In this document: positions 9,174 to 18,091 of the stretch, piece after piece | Numbering within the stretch: position 1 is the stretch's first letter | How the letters are laid out: each line of letters begins with the position of its first letter | Source: Clostridia bacterium | GTDB taxonomy: Bacteria; Bacillota; Clostridia; Christensenellales; CAG-138 | Length of the DNA: 52,074 nt | Direction: 5' to 3' | Assembly (NCBI GenBank): GCA_017525875.1 | Contig: JAFXSG010000042.1 | Coordinates: 1 to 52,074, forward strand | The notes under the pieces: generated by a model | What the model was told of the DNA's origin: nothing | The model's database searches: none | Seen by the model: only the letters and a program-made list of their open reading frames with translations | Position numbers and translations under genes: made by a program

Positions 9174-9242
9174 CAAACTGAGAAATGCCGTGCCTGCGTA
9201 TCCGGCACTGCGTTTCCGTTAAAACATTCGGAGGCTACAGGC

Positions 9243-10142
9243 TTGAACTTGTTCTTTGCAAAGATCCTCGCCGGTTTTGTCATCGGCGCAGGTGCGATAA
9301 TCCCCGGGCTCAGCGGCGGCATCCTCGCCGTTTCGATGGGCATCTATCAGCAGACGATCGAAGCCGTCACAGGCTTTTTCAAAGCGCCCAAAAAGAATTT
9401 CAGATTCCTGCTCCCGCTTGCCATCGGCGGCGGCATAGGCTGGCTCCTGTTCATGTTCCTGATCGATCGGACCTTCTCAAAGTTCCAAACGGAGGTCATA
9501 AGCCTTTTCCTGGGCCTCGTCGTGGGCAGCATCCCGAGCTTTATCCGTGAGGCAAACGACGATAAGCCCTTTGTGAAATCAAGCATCCTGTTTACAGTCC
9601 TCGGCTTTGTCTTCGCGTTTTCACTGATCCTGTTCTCCTTCTTCTCGAGCGGGACGCAGGTGGGCGAGCCGAGGGAGATGACGCCGCTCCTCGCAATGTT
9701 CTGCGGTGCGGTCGTCATGTTCGGCGTCGTCACGCCGGGCGTCAGCACCTCGTTCATAATCATGAATATGAACGCCTACGAGAGCTTTCTCAGCGTTTTC
9801 GCGCACTTCTTCGACGATCCTGCCCGCAATATCGTCTTCGTCGGCTGTGCGGCGCTGGGCTTTTTGATCGTTGCCGTGCCGATGCTCCTTCTCACCAGGA
9901 CGATGCTCAGGCGTTTTCACCGTCAAAGCTTCTATTTCCTCTTCGGCATACTGCTTTCAACGCTCGTCGGCTGCATAATCCAGGAGGTCATGAGGAATAT
10001 GGGCGGCATTTCCGCGCTTAAGATAGTGATCGTGATCCTGCTGTTTGCCGCGGGCGTCGCCTGCTCGTATTTCATGGAAAAAGCCATGAAGAATATCGAA
10101 CTGCGCAAGGAAGAGGAGCAGAAGCCGGCGGAATCGGAATAA
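9243..10142 (+). CDS. DUF368 membrane protein (PopT-type polyprenyl-phosphate transporter family)
   Basis: 299 residues with about eight hydrophobic segments. The N-terminal GxGAIIPGLSGGILAVSMGIY motif and a second related glycine/proline block (FGVVTPGVSTSFIIMNM) mark the DUF368 family. Members of this family were reported in 2022 to recycle undecaprenyl phosphate across the membrane for wall synthesis; function here is by family. The start is TTG at 9243, preceded by CGGAGG about 9 nt upstream; no ATG fits. A DNA methyltransferase gene begins 20 bp downstream, probably in the same transcript, with no evident functional link. Confidence 0.88.
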   Translation: MNLFFAKILAGFVIGAGAIIPGLSGGILAVSMGIYQQTIEAVTGFFKAPKKNFRFLLPLAIGGGIGWLLFMFLIDRTFSKFQTEVISLFLGLVVGSIPSFIREANDDKPFVKSSILFTVLGFVFAFSLILFSFFSSGTQVGEPREMTPLLAMFCGAVVMFGVVTPGVSTSFIIMNMNAYESFLSVFAHFFDDPARNIVFVGCAALGFLIVAVPMLLLTRTMLRRFHRQSFYFLFGILLSTLVGCIIQEVMRNMGGISALKIVIVILLFAAGVACSYFMEKAMKNIELRKEEEQKPAESE

Positions 10143-10161
10143 TCCTTGGGGGTAACTTAAT

Positions 10162-11340
10162 ATGCTAAGAAGGTCGATCGTTTCAGGCGAACACCACCGC
10201 TTCGGAGGCGGCGGCGCCGTTTTCGCTGCCCGCTCCGAAAGCCTCGGCGAAAGCGAGCTCTCCGAATACGTGGGCAGGGTGCAGCTCGTCTATCTCGATC
10301 CGCCTTTTCTTTCCGGCGGCGCTTACGAATTCAAGGATAAGGCCGCCGTGCGCGCATACAGCGACAGGCAGCAGCCCGATGAGTATATCGCCATGATGCG
10401 AAAGGTGCTTGCTCTTTCGCGCGATCTGCTGTCCGATACCGGCTCCATCTACGTCCACATCGACTACCGCATGAGCGGAAAGATCCGCCTGCTCATGGAC
10501 GAGCTCTTCGGCGAGGACAACCTCATGAACGAGATCATCTGGAGCTACAAGTCCGGCGGCCGTTCCACCAGGCATTATTCAAGAAAGCACGACACCATCC
10601 TCTTCTACCGCAAAACCAAAAAGGTCTATTTCGATATAAACGCGACCGGCGTTCCCCGCGGGAACACGAGGCGCAACCACATGAAGCGCCGCGCGGATGA
10701 AGACGGCAGGATCTATTTCTCCATAAAGTCCGGCGGCAGGGAATACCGTTATTATGAGGACGACCCGGTCTATCCGAGCGACGTTTGGGATGATATCGAG
10801 CACCTGCATCAGCGCGATCCGGAGCGTACGGGCTTTGCAACGCAAAAACCGGAGGCCCTGCTGCGCCGCGTGATCGCCGCTTCTTCGCGGGAGGGCGATA
10901 TCGTTGCGGACTTCTTCGGCGGCAGCGGCACGACCGCGGCGGTCGCCGCACAGCTCGGCAGGCGGTACCTAAGCTGCGACTGCGGCGAGGCTTCCCTCTT
11001 CGCCACAAGGCGCAGACTGATCGAAAACGCCCGCAGTACGGAGCTGTTTGCGAATGAAAAGCCCTTCGATATCCATTATCCCGTCCCCGGAGAGTTCGAG
11101 ACCCTGACCGAGCCCGAAAAGCTGATCGTCATCACCCCGGCGGACGGCGGCGTTTATGCGACCGTGCCTGCGTCCGGCGGCTGCGCTTTCATGGCGTCCG
11201 GGCGGATCGAAAACGGCGTTTTCACTGCGGAGGACTGCATCACACGGCCAAAGAAGAACGACGAGCTGTTCGTCCCGAAGGGCTGCGCGCTGCATCTCGT
11301 GAACGGCGAATGCAGGCAGGGCTTCTTCACCGTCGAATGA
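10162..11340 (+). CDS. DNA methyltransferase, beta-type N6-adenine/N4-cytosine family
   Basis: 392 residues. The catalytic motif IV DPPF (in VYLDPPFLSGG, about residues 42-52) precedes the SAM-binding motif I FFGGSGTTAAVAAQLGRRY (about 252-270), the beta-class order. The middle holds IYVHIDYRMSGKIRLLMDE, also typical. The enzyme would methylate adenine (or cytosine N4) in a specific DNA motif, which cannot be read from sequence. There is no adjacent endonuclease, so it is a probable solitary methylase. The ATG at 10162 has GGGGG 9 nt upstream. The C-terminal ~90 residues have no motif that I recognise. Confidence 0.9.
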   Translation: MLRRSIVSGEHHRFGGGGAVFAARSESLGESELSEYVGRVQLVYLDPPFLSGGAYEFKDKAAVRAYSDRQQPDEYIAMMRKVLALSRDLLSDTGSIYVHIDYRMSGKIRLLMDELFGEDNLMNEIIWSYKSGGRSTRHYSRKHDTILFYRKTKKVYFDINATGVPRGNTRRNHMKRRADEDGRIYFSIKSGGREYRYYEDDPVYPSDVWDDIEHLHQRDPERTGFATQKPEALLRRVIAASSREGDIVADFFGGSGTTAAVAAQLGRRYLSCDCGEASLFATRRRLIENARSTELFANEKPFDIHYPVPGEFETLTEPEKLIVITPADGGVYATVPASGGCAFMASGRIENGVFTAEDCITRPKKNDELFVPKGCALHLVNGECRQGFFTVE

Positions 11341-11363
11341 TCTCACAGCCAAATAAACAAAAA

Positions 11364-11399
11364 CGGCTCTCCCGGGCAGGGGAGAGCCGAAGCCGTTTT
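11364..11399. terminator. Bidirectional terminator between methyltransferase and MATE gene
   Basis: CGGCTCTCCC (11364-11373) pairs with GGGAGAGCCG (11380-11389), with A-run upstream and T-run downstream, serving both convergent genes. Confidence 0.85.
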
Positions 11400-11409
11400 T
11401 GGCAGGATC

Positions 11410-12807
11410 CTAATCCTTTACAATATTCACGACCCATTTTTCACTGCGCACAAAGAAGAACCCAAGCACGCATTTAACAAGCTCCAGCGAGCAGCAGATG
11501 ATGAACAGCGGCAGGATGGGCATGCTCGTGAACCTTGAAAGCACGAACGCGACCGGGATACAGACGCACCACACGTAGCAGCTGTCGAAGAGCATCGTGA
11601 TCTTCGTCTGCCCGCCGGAGCGCAGCGTGAAGTAGCATGCGTGCGTAAAAGCGTAAAACGGCATCATGCAGGAGGAAACGCGCAGGAATTCGGAGGCAAG
11701 CTTCATGACTTCCGGCTCCGTCTTGTAAAGCCGTGGGATGTACGGCGCTGCGAAGAACAGCATGAGTCCGAACAGGAAGCAGGTCGCGATGCTGAGCGCG
11801 ATGATCTTGCGGTCGGTGTCCTTCGCCTCTTCCAGCTTGTTTGCGCCAAGCAGGTTGCCAACGATTATGCCGATAGACGAACCGATTGACATGAACACGA
11901 TGTTGAACAGGTTCGAGACCGTGCTCGATATGTTCTGCGCCGCGACGACAGCGAGCCCGCGCGTTGAATAGCACTGGGTCATGGCCGTCATACCGAGCGA
12001 CCACAGCATTTCGTTCAGAAGCAGCGGAGCGCCCTTCTTTATGATATCGACGGCGAGGCTCCAGGGCAGGCGAAGCGAACGGTAAACGCCCGCAAAGAAC
12101 GGGAAGCGCTTCGTGTGCGTGTGCGAATAAACGGCGATGATGGCGAGCTCCGCAAAGCGGGAGACCACGGTCGCTATCGCCGCGCCGCGCACGCCGAGTT
12201 CGGGGAATCCGAATTTGCCGAAGATAAGCAGATAGTTGAGAACAAGGTTGATGAGAACGGCCGAACCGCTGCCGATCATCGGGATAAATGTTTCGCCCGT
12301 TTCGCGCAGGGCGGAAGCGTAGCACTGCGCGATCGCATAAGGCGCAAGCCCGATCAGCATGATGAGCGTGTACTCGCTGCCGAAGCGCAGCGTTGCCGCA
12401 AGGTCGCCCTCTGCGCTGCCCTCATGCAGGAACAGGTTCAGCAGAGGCGCGTGGAAAAAGCCGAGCACGATCAGCGCGATCACGCTAATCAGTGCGGTCA
12501 CGATCAGCTTAAAGCGCAAAACGTGCCTTATGCCGTCGTTATCGTTCTTGCCCGCGAACTGAGCGCCGAAGATGCCCGCGCCCGAGAGTCCGCCGAAAAC
12601 GGTGAGATTGAACACGAATACCAGCTGATTGGCGATCGCAACGCCGCTCATCTGCTCCGTACCCATGCGCCCGACCATCAGGTTGTCGAGCACGCCCACG
12701 AACTGCGTGATGCCGTTCTGAATAACGACCGGCACCGCGATCGCGAGCACGAGCCGGTAAAACTCCCTGTTTCCTATGAACTTGCTGAAAAACGAGTTCT
12801 TCCTCAT
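11410..12807 (-). CDS. MATE family multidrug/sodium antiporter
   Basis: 465 residues with about twelve hydrophobic helices. The N-terminal half contains the MATE signature around PVVIQNGITQFVGVLDNLMV followed by GVAIANQLVFVFNL, and the second half repeats it (GAPLLLNEMLWSLGMT). Members export cationic drugs or metabolites using a Na+ or H+ gradient; substrate unknown. The start at 12807 has only a weak AGCAGG-like site. Monocistronic on the minus strand. Confidence 0.92.
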   Translation of the reverse strand: MRKNSFFSKFIGNREFYRLVLAIAVPVVIQNGITQFVGVLDNLMVGRMGTEQMSGVAIANQLVFVFNLTVFGGLSGAGIFGAQFAGKNDNDGIRHVLRFKLIVTALISVIALIVLGFFHAPLLNLFLHEGSAEGDLAATLRFGSEYTLIMLIGLAPYAIAQCYASALRETGETFIPMIGSGSAVLINLVLNYLLIFGKFGFPELGVRGAAIATVVSRFAELAIIAVYSHTHTKRFPFFAGVYRSLRLPWSLAVDIIKKGAPLLLNEMLWSLGMTAMTQCYSTRGLAVVAAQNISSTVSNLFNIVFMSIGSSIGIIVGNLLGANKLEEAKDTDRKIIALSIATCFLFGLMLFFAAPYIPRLYKTEPEVMKLASEFLRVSSCMMPFYAFTHACYFTLRSGGQTKITMLFDSCYVWCVCIPVAFVLSRFTSMPILPLFIICCSLELVKCVLGFFFVRSEKWVVNIVKD

Positions 12808-12958
12808 CCTGCTTTTCCCGTTGTTTCACGTTTTGCGATATGATACCATATTTCGCTGTTTTTTGGAACGGGTTGAGCCGAAACAGCCGAAATATACTTG
12901 AAAATCGGACGCTTTTGCGTTATCGCGTCAAACGGCTTCAAAATATGTCGTTTACGGC

Positions 12959-12987
12959 TTGAGAGAGAGCGGCACTTGTGATATAAT
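12959..12987 (+). promoter_or_regulatory. Promoter of ireB
   Basis: TTGAGA (12959-12964), 17-bp spacer, TATAAT (12982-12987), 46 bp upstream of the ireB ATG. Confidence 0.8.
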
Positions 12988-13032
12988 ATAAATGAGCCAC
13001 TATGCTGGCATTCAGGCAAGGAGGTTTTTGCA

Positions 13033-13326
13033 ATGGACGAAAAGAACAACAAGAACCAGCAAAATCTTGGCAATACTATCACTTTTGACCGCACCACCGA
13101 AAAGAAAACGGCGCACGAGGTGCTTCTCAGCGTGTACTCATCCCTTCGTGAAAAGGGCTACGACCCGCTCAATCAGCTCGTGGGCTACCTGCTTTCCGGC
13201 GATCCCACCTACGTCACGAGCTACAACAACGCAAGGTATTTGATCCGCACCCTCGAACGCGATGAGCTCATCGAGGAGCTCGTCCGTGCATACATCGATC
13301 AGTACGGCGACGGTGAGTCACTTTGA
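13033..13326 (+). CDS. IreB family regulatory phosphoprotein (UPF0297)
   Basis: 97 residues. The core [20 protein letters not shown] and [28 protein letters not shown] match the family very closely. In enterococci IreB is phosphorylated by the Ser/Thr kinase IreK (PASTA kinase) and modulates cephalosporin tolerance; the cognate kinase is not in this window. A strong AAGGAGG at 13018-13024 precedes the ATG. The stop overlaps the TTG start of the next gene (TTGA), implying translational coupling. Usual neighbours (alaS, ruvX-like gene) are absent. Confidence 0.93.
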   Translation: MDEKNNKNQQNLGNTITFDRTTEKKTAHEVLLSVYSSLREKGYDPLNQLVGYLLSGDPTYVTSYNNARYLIRTLERDELIEELVRAYIDQYGDGESL

Positions 13327-14270
13327 TCTATCATGAACTCGGGCGGACGGGGATAACCGTTTCCAAACTCTGCTTCGGCTCCCTCACGATGGGGCCCTTC
13401 CAGCGGGATCTGACGCCCGCGCAGGGAGCGGTCCTGTTTGAGCGCGCCTTCGAGCACGGAGTCAACTTTATCGACACCGCTCATATCTACGAGACCTATC
13501 CTCACGTGCGCGAGGCCGTCCGCATCAAGCCGGATGTTATCGTCTGCTCCAAAAGCTATGCGTACGACCGCGCAGGCGCCGAGGAAACGCTTCGCACCTG
13601 TCTTGAAGGCATCGGCAGGGACTATGTGGACGTGTTCCTGCTTCACGAGCAGGAGAGCATCCACACCATCCGCGGCCACCGCGAAGCCCTTGAGTATTAC
13701 ATCGAAATGAAGAAAAAGGGCTATATCCGTGCCGTCGGCCTTTCCACGCACTACGTTGCCTGTATGGACGGAGCGCTGCGCCACCCGGAGCTCGACGTGC
13801 TGTTTCCGCTCATCAACAAAAACGGCATAGGCATTGCGGACGGCACGACCGACCAGATGCTTGAAAAGATCCGCGCCGCACATGAGCTGGGACACGGCAT
13901 AATCGCCATGAAACCGCTCGGCGGCGGGCATTTGATCGCGGAACGCGAGGCCTGCCTCGATTTCATCCTCGGGCTCGACGACTGTGTGGACACGATCGCG
14001 ATCGGCATGCAGAGCATTGCGGAGGTGGACTACAACTGCGCGCGCTTCAGCGGTGAAACGCCTGACCCCGCCGCTGCGGAGGAGCTCAGGCAAACCAAGC
14101 GTCGCCTGCTCATTCAGGATTGGTGCGAGGGCTGCGGCGCATGCGTTGCCGCCTGCCATAATCACGCGCTGCGCCTCGAAAACGGACGAGCCGTAGTCGA
14201 CCCCGATAAATGCGCGCTCTGCAGCTACTGCGCGCGCGTTTGCCCGCAGTTCACGATCAAAGTCATCTGA
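13323..14270 (+). CDS. Aldo/keto reductase fused to a C-terminal 2x[4Fe-4S] ferredoxin domain
   Basis: 315 residues. The AKR barrel starts [19 protein letters not shown] and shows the catalytic Asp/Tyr in [11 protein letters not shown], a Lys in CSKSY and the His in LLHEQES. Two clusters of the CxxCxxCxxxC type close the protein ([11 protein letters not shown] near 267-277 and [11 protein letters not shown] near 299-309). Such fusions occur widely in Clostridia and are thought to couple carbonyl reduction to ferredoxin-level electron transfer; the substrate is unknown. The start is TTG at 13323 overlapping the ireB stop by 4 nt, a coupled start. Confidence 0.9.
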   Translation: MIYHELGRTGITVSKLCFGSLTMGPFQRDLTPAQGAVLFERAFEHGVNFIDTAHIYETYPHVREAVRIKPDVIVCSKSYAYDRAGAEETLRTCLEGIGRDYVDVFLLHEQESIHTIRGHREALEYYIEMKKKGYIRAVGLSTHYVACMDGALRHPELDVLFPLINKNGIGIADGTTDQMLEKIRAAHELGHGIIAMKPLGGGHLIAEREACLDFILGLDDCVDTIAIGMQSIAEVDYNCARFSGETPDPAAAEELRQTKRRLLIQDWCEGCGACVAACHNHALRLENGRAVVDPDKCALCSYCARVCPQFTIKVI

Positions 14271-14287
14271 ACCACCCGCTTTTTATG

Positions 14288-14338
14288 GCCCGGAACTCTC
14301 GGCGTCTCCTTATGCGGATGCGCCGTCCCGGGCTTTTT
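14288..14338 (+). terminator. Terminator after the aldo/keto reductase
   Basis: GCCCGG (14288-14293) and inner CGGCG pair with CGCCG and CCGGGC (14328-14333), followed by TTTTT. Confidence 0.75.
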
Positions 14339-14351
14339 CTTTCGGCAGCAA

Positions 14352-14380
14352 TTGCAAAACAAATCGATATGTGCTACAAT
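14352..14380 (+). promoter_or_regulatory. Promoter of the ECF sigma operon
   Basis: TTGCAA (14352-14357), 17-bp spacer, TACAAT (14375-14380); vegetative-type promoter about 95 bp upstream of the sigma gene. Confidence 0.7.
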
Positions 14381-14474
14381 ACAATAATCCGGACGTTCAT
14401 CGGCGTTCGAATGAAAATGTTTGATTTAATTATAAAATAACGCAACCGAAAAGCCGGATGCCGCGTTATTATAA

Positions 14475-15011
14475 ATGGAGAAGGAATTGTCAGACCTTAG
14501 CTTCGACAATATCTATAGCGAGTATTCCCGCCTGGTTTACTGGGCGGCATACAGGGTCGTCGCTCAAAAGGAGGCCGCGGAGGACATCACTCAGCAGGTT
14601 TTCGAGCGTGCGTACCTCAACATGGATAAACTGTCGGAGCTTGCGGATGCGCAGCTCAAGAGCTGGCTGTACCGCGTGGCGACCAACCTCGCGCTCGACA
14701 GCGTCCGCAAAGGCAAGCACGAACTTCTCAGCGACGAACCTGTCGGCGCCGAAATAGCTGATACCGATCCGCTGCCGGAGGCCGAGCTGATCAAAAAGCA
14801 AAGGCAGGAAGCCGTTCAGCGGGCTATACAGCAGCTCGATGAAACGAGCAGGACGATCATAATGCTCCACTATTTTTCGGAAATGACCGTTAACGAGATC
14901 GCCGCTCAGACGGGCATCAGCCAGGGAACGATCAAATCAAGGCTCGTTCGCGCAAGAAATATCATCAAGGAACTGCTCACCGCGGAGGCCGATGGCAATG
15001 AAGAAATATGA
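14475..15011 (+). CDS. ECF (sigma-70 family group 4) RNA polymerase sigma factor
   Basis: 178 residues. Region 2 (about residues 10-80) contains EDITQQVFERAY and the region-2 end WLYRVATNLALDSVRK; region 4 (about 115-165) contains the helix-turn-helix MTVNEIAAQTGISQGTIKSRLVRAR. It would direct RNA polymerase to stress promoters. The ATG at 14475 has no ribosome binding site; an alternative TTG at 14487 has GGAG 6 nt upstream inside the annotated start, so the true protein may be 4 residues shorter. The next gene overlaps its end and probably encodes the membrane-bound partner. Confidence 0.92.
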   Translation: MEKELSDLSFDNIYSEYSRLVYWAAYRVVAQKEAAEDITQQVFERAYLNMDKLSELADAQLKSWLYRVATNLALDSVRKGKHELLSDEPVGAEIADTDPLPEAELIKKQRQEAVQRAIQQLDETSRTIIMLHYFSEMTVNEIAAQTGISQGTIKSRLVRARNIIKELLTAEADGNEEI

Positions 15012-15828
15012 TCACATTCGTCCGGTAACGGACAACACAGCGGCGGAGCCCGCACCCGTCCCGCCGGGGGGATACACAGGCGTTGGACCGCTTCCCGAAG
15101 ATGCCGAGATAGATTGCATTTTGAAGCTCACAGCGGATGAACTCACCGCCGAGGTCGACTTTGCGGGCATTCGCGAGCGCGCGCTCAAGTCCGCCAAGGC
15201 AGCTAAAGCAAAGCGCGGCAAGCTGCGCCGAGCCGTGTCCTACGGGCTGTTCGCAGCCGCGTCCGTGTTCTTCGGATTCGCTCTTTTCACTGTACTCGGC
15301 AAGATCCACACCGCGCCTCACGGCAACGTCGACGTGCTGAACACTCAGCCCGCGGATACCGACGAGGGTATTTTCCGCGGGATGACGCCCGGCACCGATC
15401 CCAACTTTGTCCGCAGGACGACCGTCGGCACGGTGTCCGAAGAAGAGGCGGAGGAGATCGTGAATTCCGTTTCGGAACTCCTGCCCGACGCTCTTCCCAA
15501 CAGCATGACCACGTTGGTCGATCAGGGATCCAGCAGGGTCTGCGCCAGCGGCGTGGATGACGAGGGGACGGAGGTCAGCTACGTCTGCTCGATCGAGAAC
15601 AGCTCTCCCATCGCGCTTGCGGTCGGTCAGGTCGGCGCGATGACCGACGGGGAGGACACCACCTATTACTGGCAGGTGGCCGACGGGCAGTTCATCTCTA
15701 TGCACTTCATCGGGTTCGAGGTCAAAGACGCAGACTCCATGTTCGAATCGATCGCAAAGCGCATCACCGAGGGCGAAGCTCCGGCCGAAACCACAGCGCC
15801 TGCGGAGACCGCAGACAGCGCAAACTGA
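14998..15828 (+). CDS. Single-pass membrane protein, probable anti-sigma or sigma-regulated partner
   Basis: 276 residues from ATG 14998, chosen because GGAGG (14984-14988) is 9 nt from it but only 3 nt from the ATG at 14992. A cytoplasmic ~80-residue N-terminus with a basic stretch (KSAKAAKAKRGKLRRA) leads to one membrane helix (about residues 80-98) and a ~175-residue exported domain ending in a Thr/Ala-rich tail. The overlap with the ECF sigma gene and this topology match an anti-sigma factor. No zinc-binding ZAS motif (HxxxCxxC) is visible, so this assignment rests on context. Confidence 0.6.
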   Translation: MKKYDHIRPVTDNTAAEPAPVPPGGYTGVGPLPEDAEIDCILKLTADELTAEVDFAGIRERALKSAKAAKAKRGKLRRAVSYGLFAAASVFFGFALFTVLGKIHTAPHGNVDVLNTQPADTDEGIFRGMTPGTDPNFVRRTTVGTVSEEEAEEIVNSVSELLPDALPNSMTTLVDQGSSRVCASGVDDEGTEVSYVCSIENSSPIALAVGQVGAMTDGEDTTYYWQVADGQFISMHFIGFEVKDADSMFESIAKRITEGEAPAETTAPAETADSAN

Positions 15829-15841
15829 ATCAGGCAAACCG

Positions 15842-15867
15842 AAAGCCGCACGATGAGTGCGGCTTTT
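15842..15867 (+). terminator. Terminator of the ECF sigma operon
   Basis: AAAGCCGCAC (15842-15851), loop GATGA, GTGCGGCTTTT (15857-15867). Confidence 0.85.
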
Positions 15868-15893
15868 AACATGGAACAGTGGACTGTGAACAC

Positions 15894-15925
15894 AAAAAAA
15901 CACCCCGAAGGATCGGAGTGTTTTT
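15894..15925 (-). terminator. Terminator of tRNA-Thr (minus strand)
   Basis: On the minus strand AACACTCCGA pairs with TCGGGGTGTT (one G-T), followed by TTTTT, immediately downstream of the tRNA. Confidence 0.8.
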
Positions 15926-15927
15926 GT

Positions 15928-16003
15928 TGGAGCTGGTGACGAGATTCGAACTCGTTACCTCGTCATTACCAATGACGTGCTCTACCTACTGAGCTACACC
16001 AGC
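15928..16003 (-). tRNA. tRNA-Thr (anticodon GGT)
   Basis: 76 nt including encoded CCA. On the minus strand: acceptor GCTGGTG/CACCAGC, D arm GCTC...GAGC, anticodon stem CGTCA/TGACG with loop TTGGTAA (anticodon GGT, reading ACC/ACT), T arm ACGAG-TTCGAAT-CTCGT, discriminator T then CCA. All arms pair perfectly. Confidence 0.97.
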
Positions 16004-16178
16004 GCACCGAACGAACTGTATTATAGCGGACTTTCATCCACTTTTCAACCCCTTTTTTCAAAAATTATTATATATTTTAGGAGCTGCGCCAAACGGGGAA
16101 GGGGAAGAGCCCGCAAAAAACCTGCGGGCGTCTGTGCAAATATATTGAGCTAAACCTGAAAATACGGGCTTCCCGGTG

Positions 16179-16207
16179 TTGAAGTTTTGAACGGTTTTCG
16201 CTATAAT
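16179..16207 (+). promoter_or_regulatory. Promoter of the VanW-domain gene
   Basis: TTGAAG (16179-16184), 17-bp spacer, TATAAT (16202-16207). Confidence 0.75.
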
Positions 16208-16273
16208 GTATAAGTTGTATTCTGCGCCGCCGGCCGGGCGGCAGCAGCTGCGCAATATTGCGGAGGTATGCAA

Positions 16274-17965
16274 TTGGAAAGCAATACTACTTTTAACAAC
16301 GGTTCCGTTTTCAGCGGATCCGGAATAGATAGAGTTTCGGGAAAGGGCTTCGGTTCGGGCCGCGTTATCGGCATGCTTGCCGCGGTAGGCGCCGTGCTTC
16401 TCGGCGTGTGCGTAGGTCTTGTCGGCGTGCGCAAAGCGTACGACAAGGCGGAGAAGGACTATGCCGCGAACAATTATTCCACTGTCACGACTCAAGCTGA
16501 CGGGACCATCAAGGTCTCGGGCATCGCAAACGGCGAACCCTACGAATACGTCGAGGACGGAAGGATCCTTCCCGGCGTCAAGGTCGCGGGGATCGATCTG
16601 GGCGGAATGAACTACGATCAGGCCCGCGAAGCCCTCATCAACGATATCGCCGACCGTGTTTCCGGCATCAACATCTGCGCAACGGTAGAGAACAGAACGC
16701 TCGTTCTCACCTCCACCGATTTCAACATCTCCTGTGCGCAGGACGTGAACGAGCTGATCTATCAGGCACTGCGCGTCGGCAGGGGCGAGGATAAGGACTA
16801 TTATTCCGTCTATAAGGACCGTCAGCGCATCGCAGAAGAGGGCGTTGACGTTGGCGATTACGATCTCGTTATGGACGTTGACAGCATGCGCGGCATCGTG
16901 GAAGATATCAGCCACGTTGTCGACAAAGCGCCGGTCGAGCCCTATATCACGCTGCTCAACCGTCTGGGCGGCGGCAAACCCGGCGTTGGCGTAGGCGGCG
17001 ATGCATCCGATATTTTCACCACCAGGACCGTCAAGGCGCCGGACGGCACCACGATGGCGGAGATCCAGTTCCACGAGGGCAAAAACGGCTACGTGCTGGA
17101 TCAGGAGGATATGCTGAACAAGATCGTCAGCGCTTTCAATTCCGGCAGCTACAAAGCCGAGCTTGAGCTCGCGCTTCAAGAGACCGAGCCGGAGCATACC
17201 GCGCAGGAGCTTGCCGATTCCATCGAAGAGATCTCAAGGTTCAGCACGCGCTTTGCGTCATCCAGCGATTACCGCGCGCGCAACGTCCAGAAGGCAGCGG
17301 GCTTGCTGCACTGCATGATCATGTCCCCGGGCGTTGAATACAGCTATAACGAGACCCTCGGCCCCCGTTATGAATCCGACGGCTGGCTCCCCGCTCCCGG
17401 CATCGCCGGCGGCAAGGAATACATCGACAGTCCCGGCGGCGGCATCTGCCAGGTCAGCTCAACGCTGTATAATTCTCTGCTGAAGCTCGGTCCCGAGATC
17501 CAGATCGTCCGCAGGTCCCACCATTCGATCCCCGGCAGCTATATAGACATGGGCCTCGACGCGACCGTTTCCTACGGCGGGCCGGACCTCGTCTGGAAGG
17601 TGAACGGCGACACGCCGATGCTGCTCTTCTCCTATGCGGACATGAGCCATCGCACCGTCTACGAGATCATCTACGGCGTGCCGAATCCCGAGGGCTTTAC
17701 TTACCGCATCTGGTCAGAGACCGTCGAGACCATCGATCCTCCCGAACCGCTTCACATCGAAGAACCCATGTGGCCCAGGGGCTACAGCAAAATGGTCATC
17801 ACCGCGAGGACCGGCTACAACGTGAACGTCTATCGCCAGAAGTACGATGCTGACGGCAACGCGGTCGGCGAACCCGAAGTGCTTTATATGGACAGATACG
17901 CCGCTGTCCGCGGCGAGCTCCACGTCGGCACCGGCAGTCCCAGCCTTCCCATCCCGCAGGGCTGA
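16274..17965 (+). CDS. VanW family cell-wall protein with peptidoglycan-binding-like domains
   Basis: 563 residues from a TTG start at 16274; GGAGG (16262-16266) is 7 nt from the TTG but only 1 nt from the ATG at 16268. An N-terminal membrane helix (about residues 32-52) anchors an extracellular part. A YoaR-type peptidoglycan-binding domain (LPGVKVAGIDLGGMNYDQAREAL, about 97-120) is followed by the VanW domain (FSTRFASSSDYRARNVQKAA to SPGGGICQVSSTLYNSLLK, about 317-405). A beta-rich tail ends the protein. VanW is named for vancomycin clusters, but such proteins are common in Clostridia without resistance and are thought to act in wall or spore envelope. No van genes are nearby. Confidence 0.88.
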   Translation: MESNTTFNNGSVFSGSGIDRVSGKGFGSGRVIGMLAAVGAVLLGVCVGLVGVRKAYDKAEKDYAANNYSTVTTQADGTIKVSGIANGEPYEYVEDGRILPGVKVAGIDLGGMNYDQAREALINDIADRVSGINICATVENRTLVLTSTDFNISCAQDVNELIYQALRVGRGEDKDYYSVYKDRQRIAEEGVDVGDYDLVMDVDSMRGIVEDISHVVDKAPVEPYITLLNRLGGGKPGVGVGGDASDIFTTRTVKAPDGTTMAEIQFHEGKNGYVLDQEDMLNKIVSAFNSGSYKAELELALQETEPEHTAQELADSIEEISRFSTRFASSSDYRARNVQKAAGLLHCMIMSPGVEYSYNETLGPRYESDGWLPAPGIAGGKEYIDSPGGGICQVSSTLYNSLLKLGPEIQIVRRSHHSIPGSYIDMGLDATVSYGGPDLVWKVNGDTPMLLFSYADMSHRTVYEIIYGVPNPEGFTYRIWSETVETIDPPEPLHIEEPMWPRGYSKMVITARTGYNVNVYRQKYDADGNAVGEPEVLYMDRYAAVRGELHVGTGSPSLPIPQG

Positions 17966-18019
17966 TGCTCTGCATCAAACAGCTATCTTTTCCGGCAAAA
18001 GCGCCGCAATACCTGTGTA

Positions 18020-18048
18020 TTGACAAAACGGCCGCATGCCGTTAAAAT
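18020..18048 (+). promoter_or_regulatory. Promoter of the PrsA-like lipoprotein gene
   Basis: TTGACA (18020-18025), 17-bp spacer, TAAAAT (18043-18048). Confidence 0.85.
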
Positions 18049-18091
18049 AGACCGGAGTTTTGATTCTAACAAAAGGAGAATGAAACCAACA

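Noticed and set aside
16058-17197. Long minus-strand open frame opposite the VanW gene
   Set aside because: It is a mirror of the strongly coding plus strand, with no start signal or recognisable protein; the VanW domain is unambiguous.
16274-17965. Vancomycin-resistance determinant
   Set aside because: Only the VanW-type domain is present, with no ligase, dehydrogenase or two-component genes; the domain is widespread in susceptible Clostridia.
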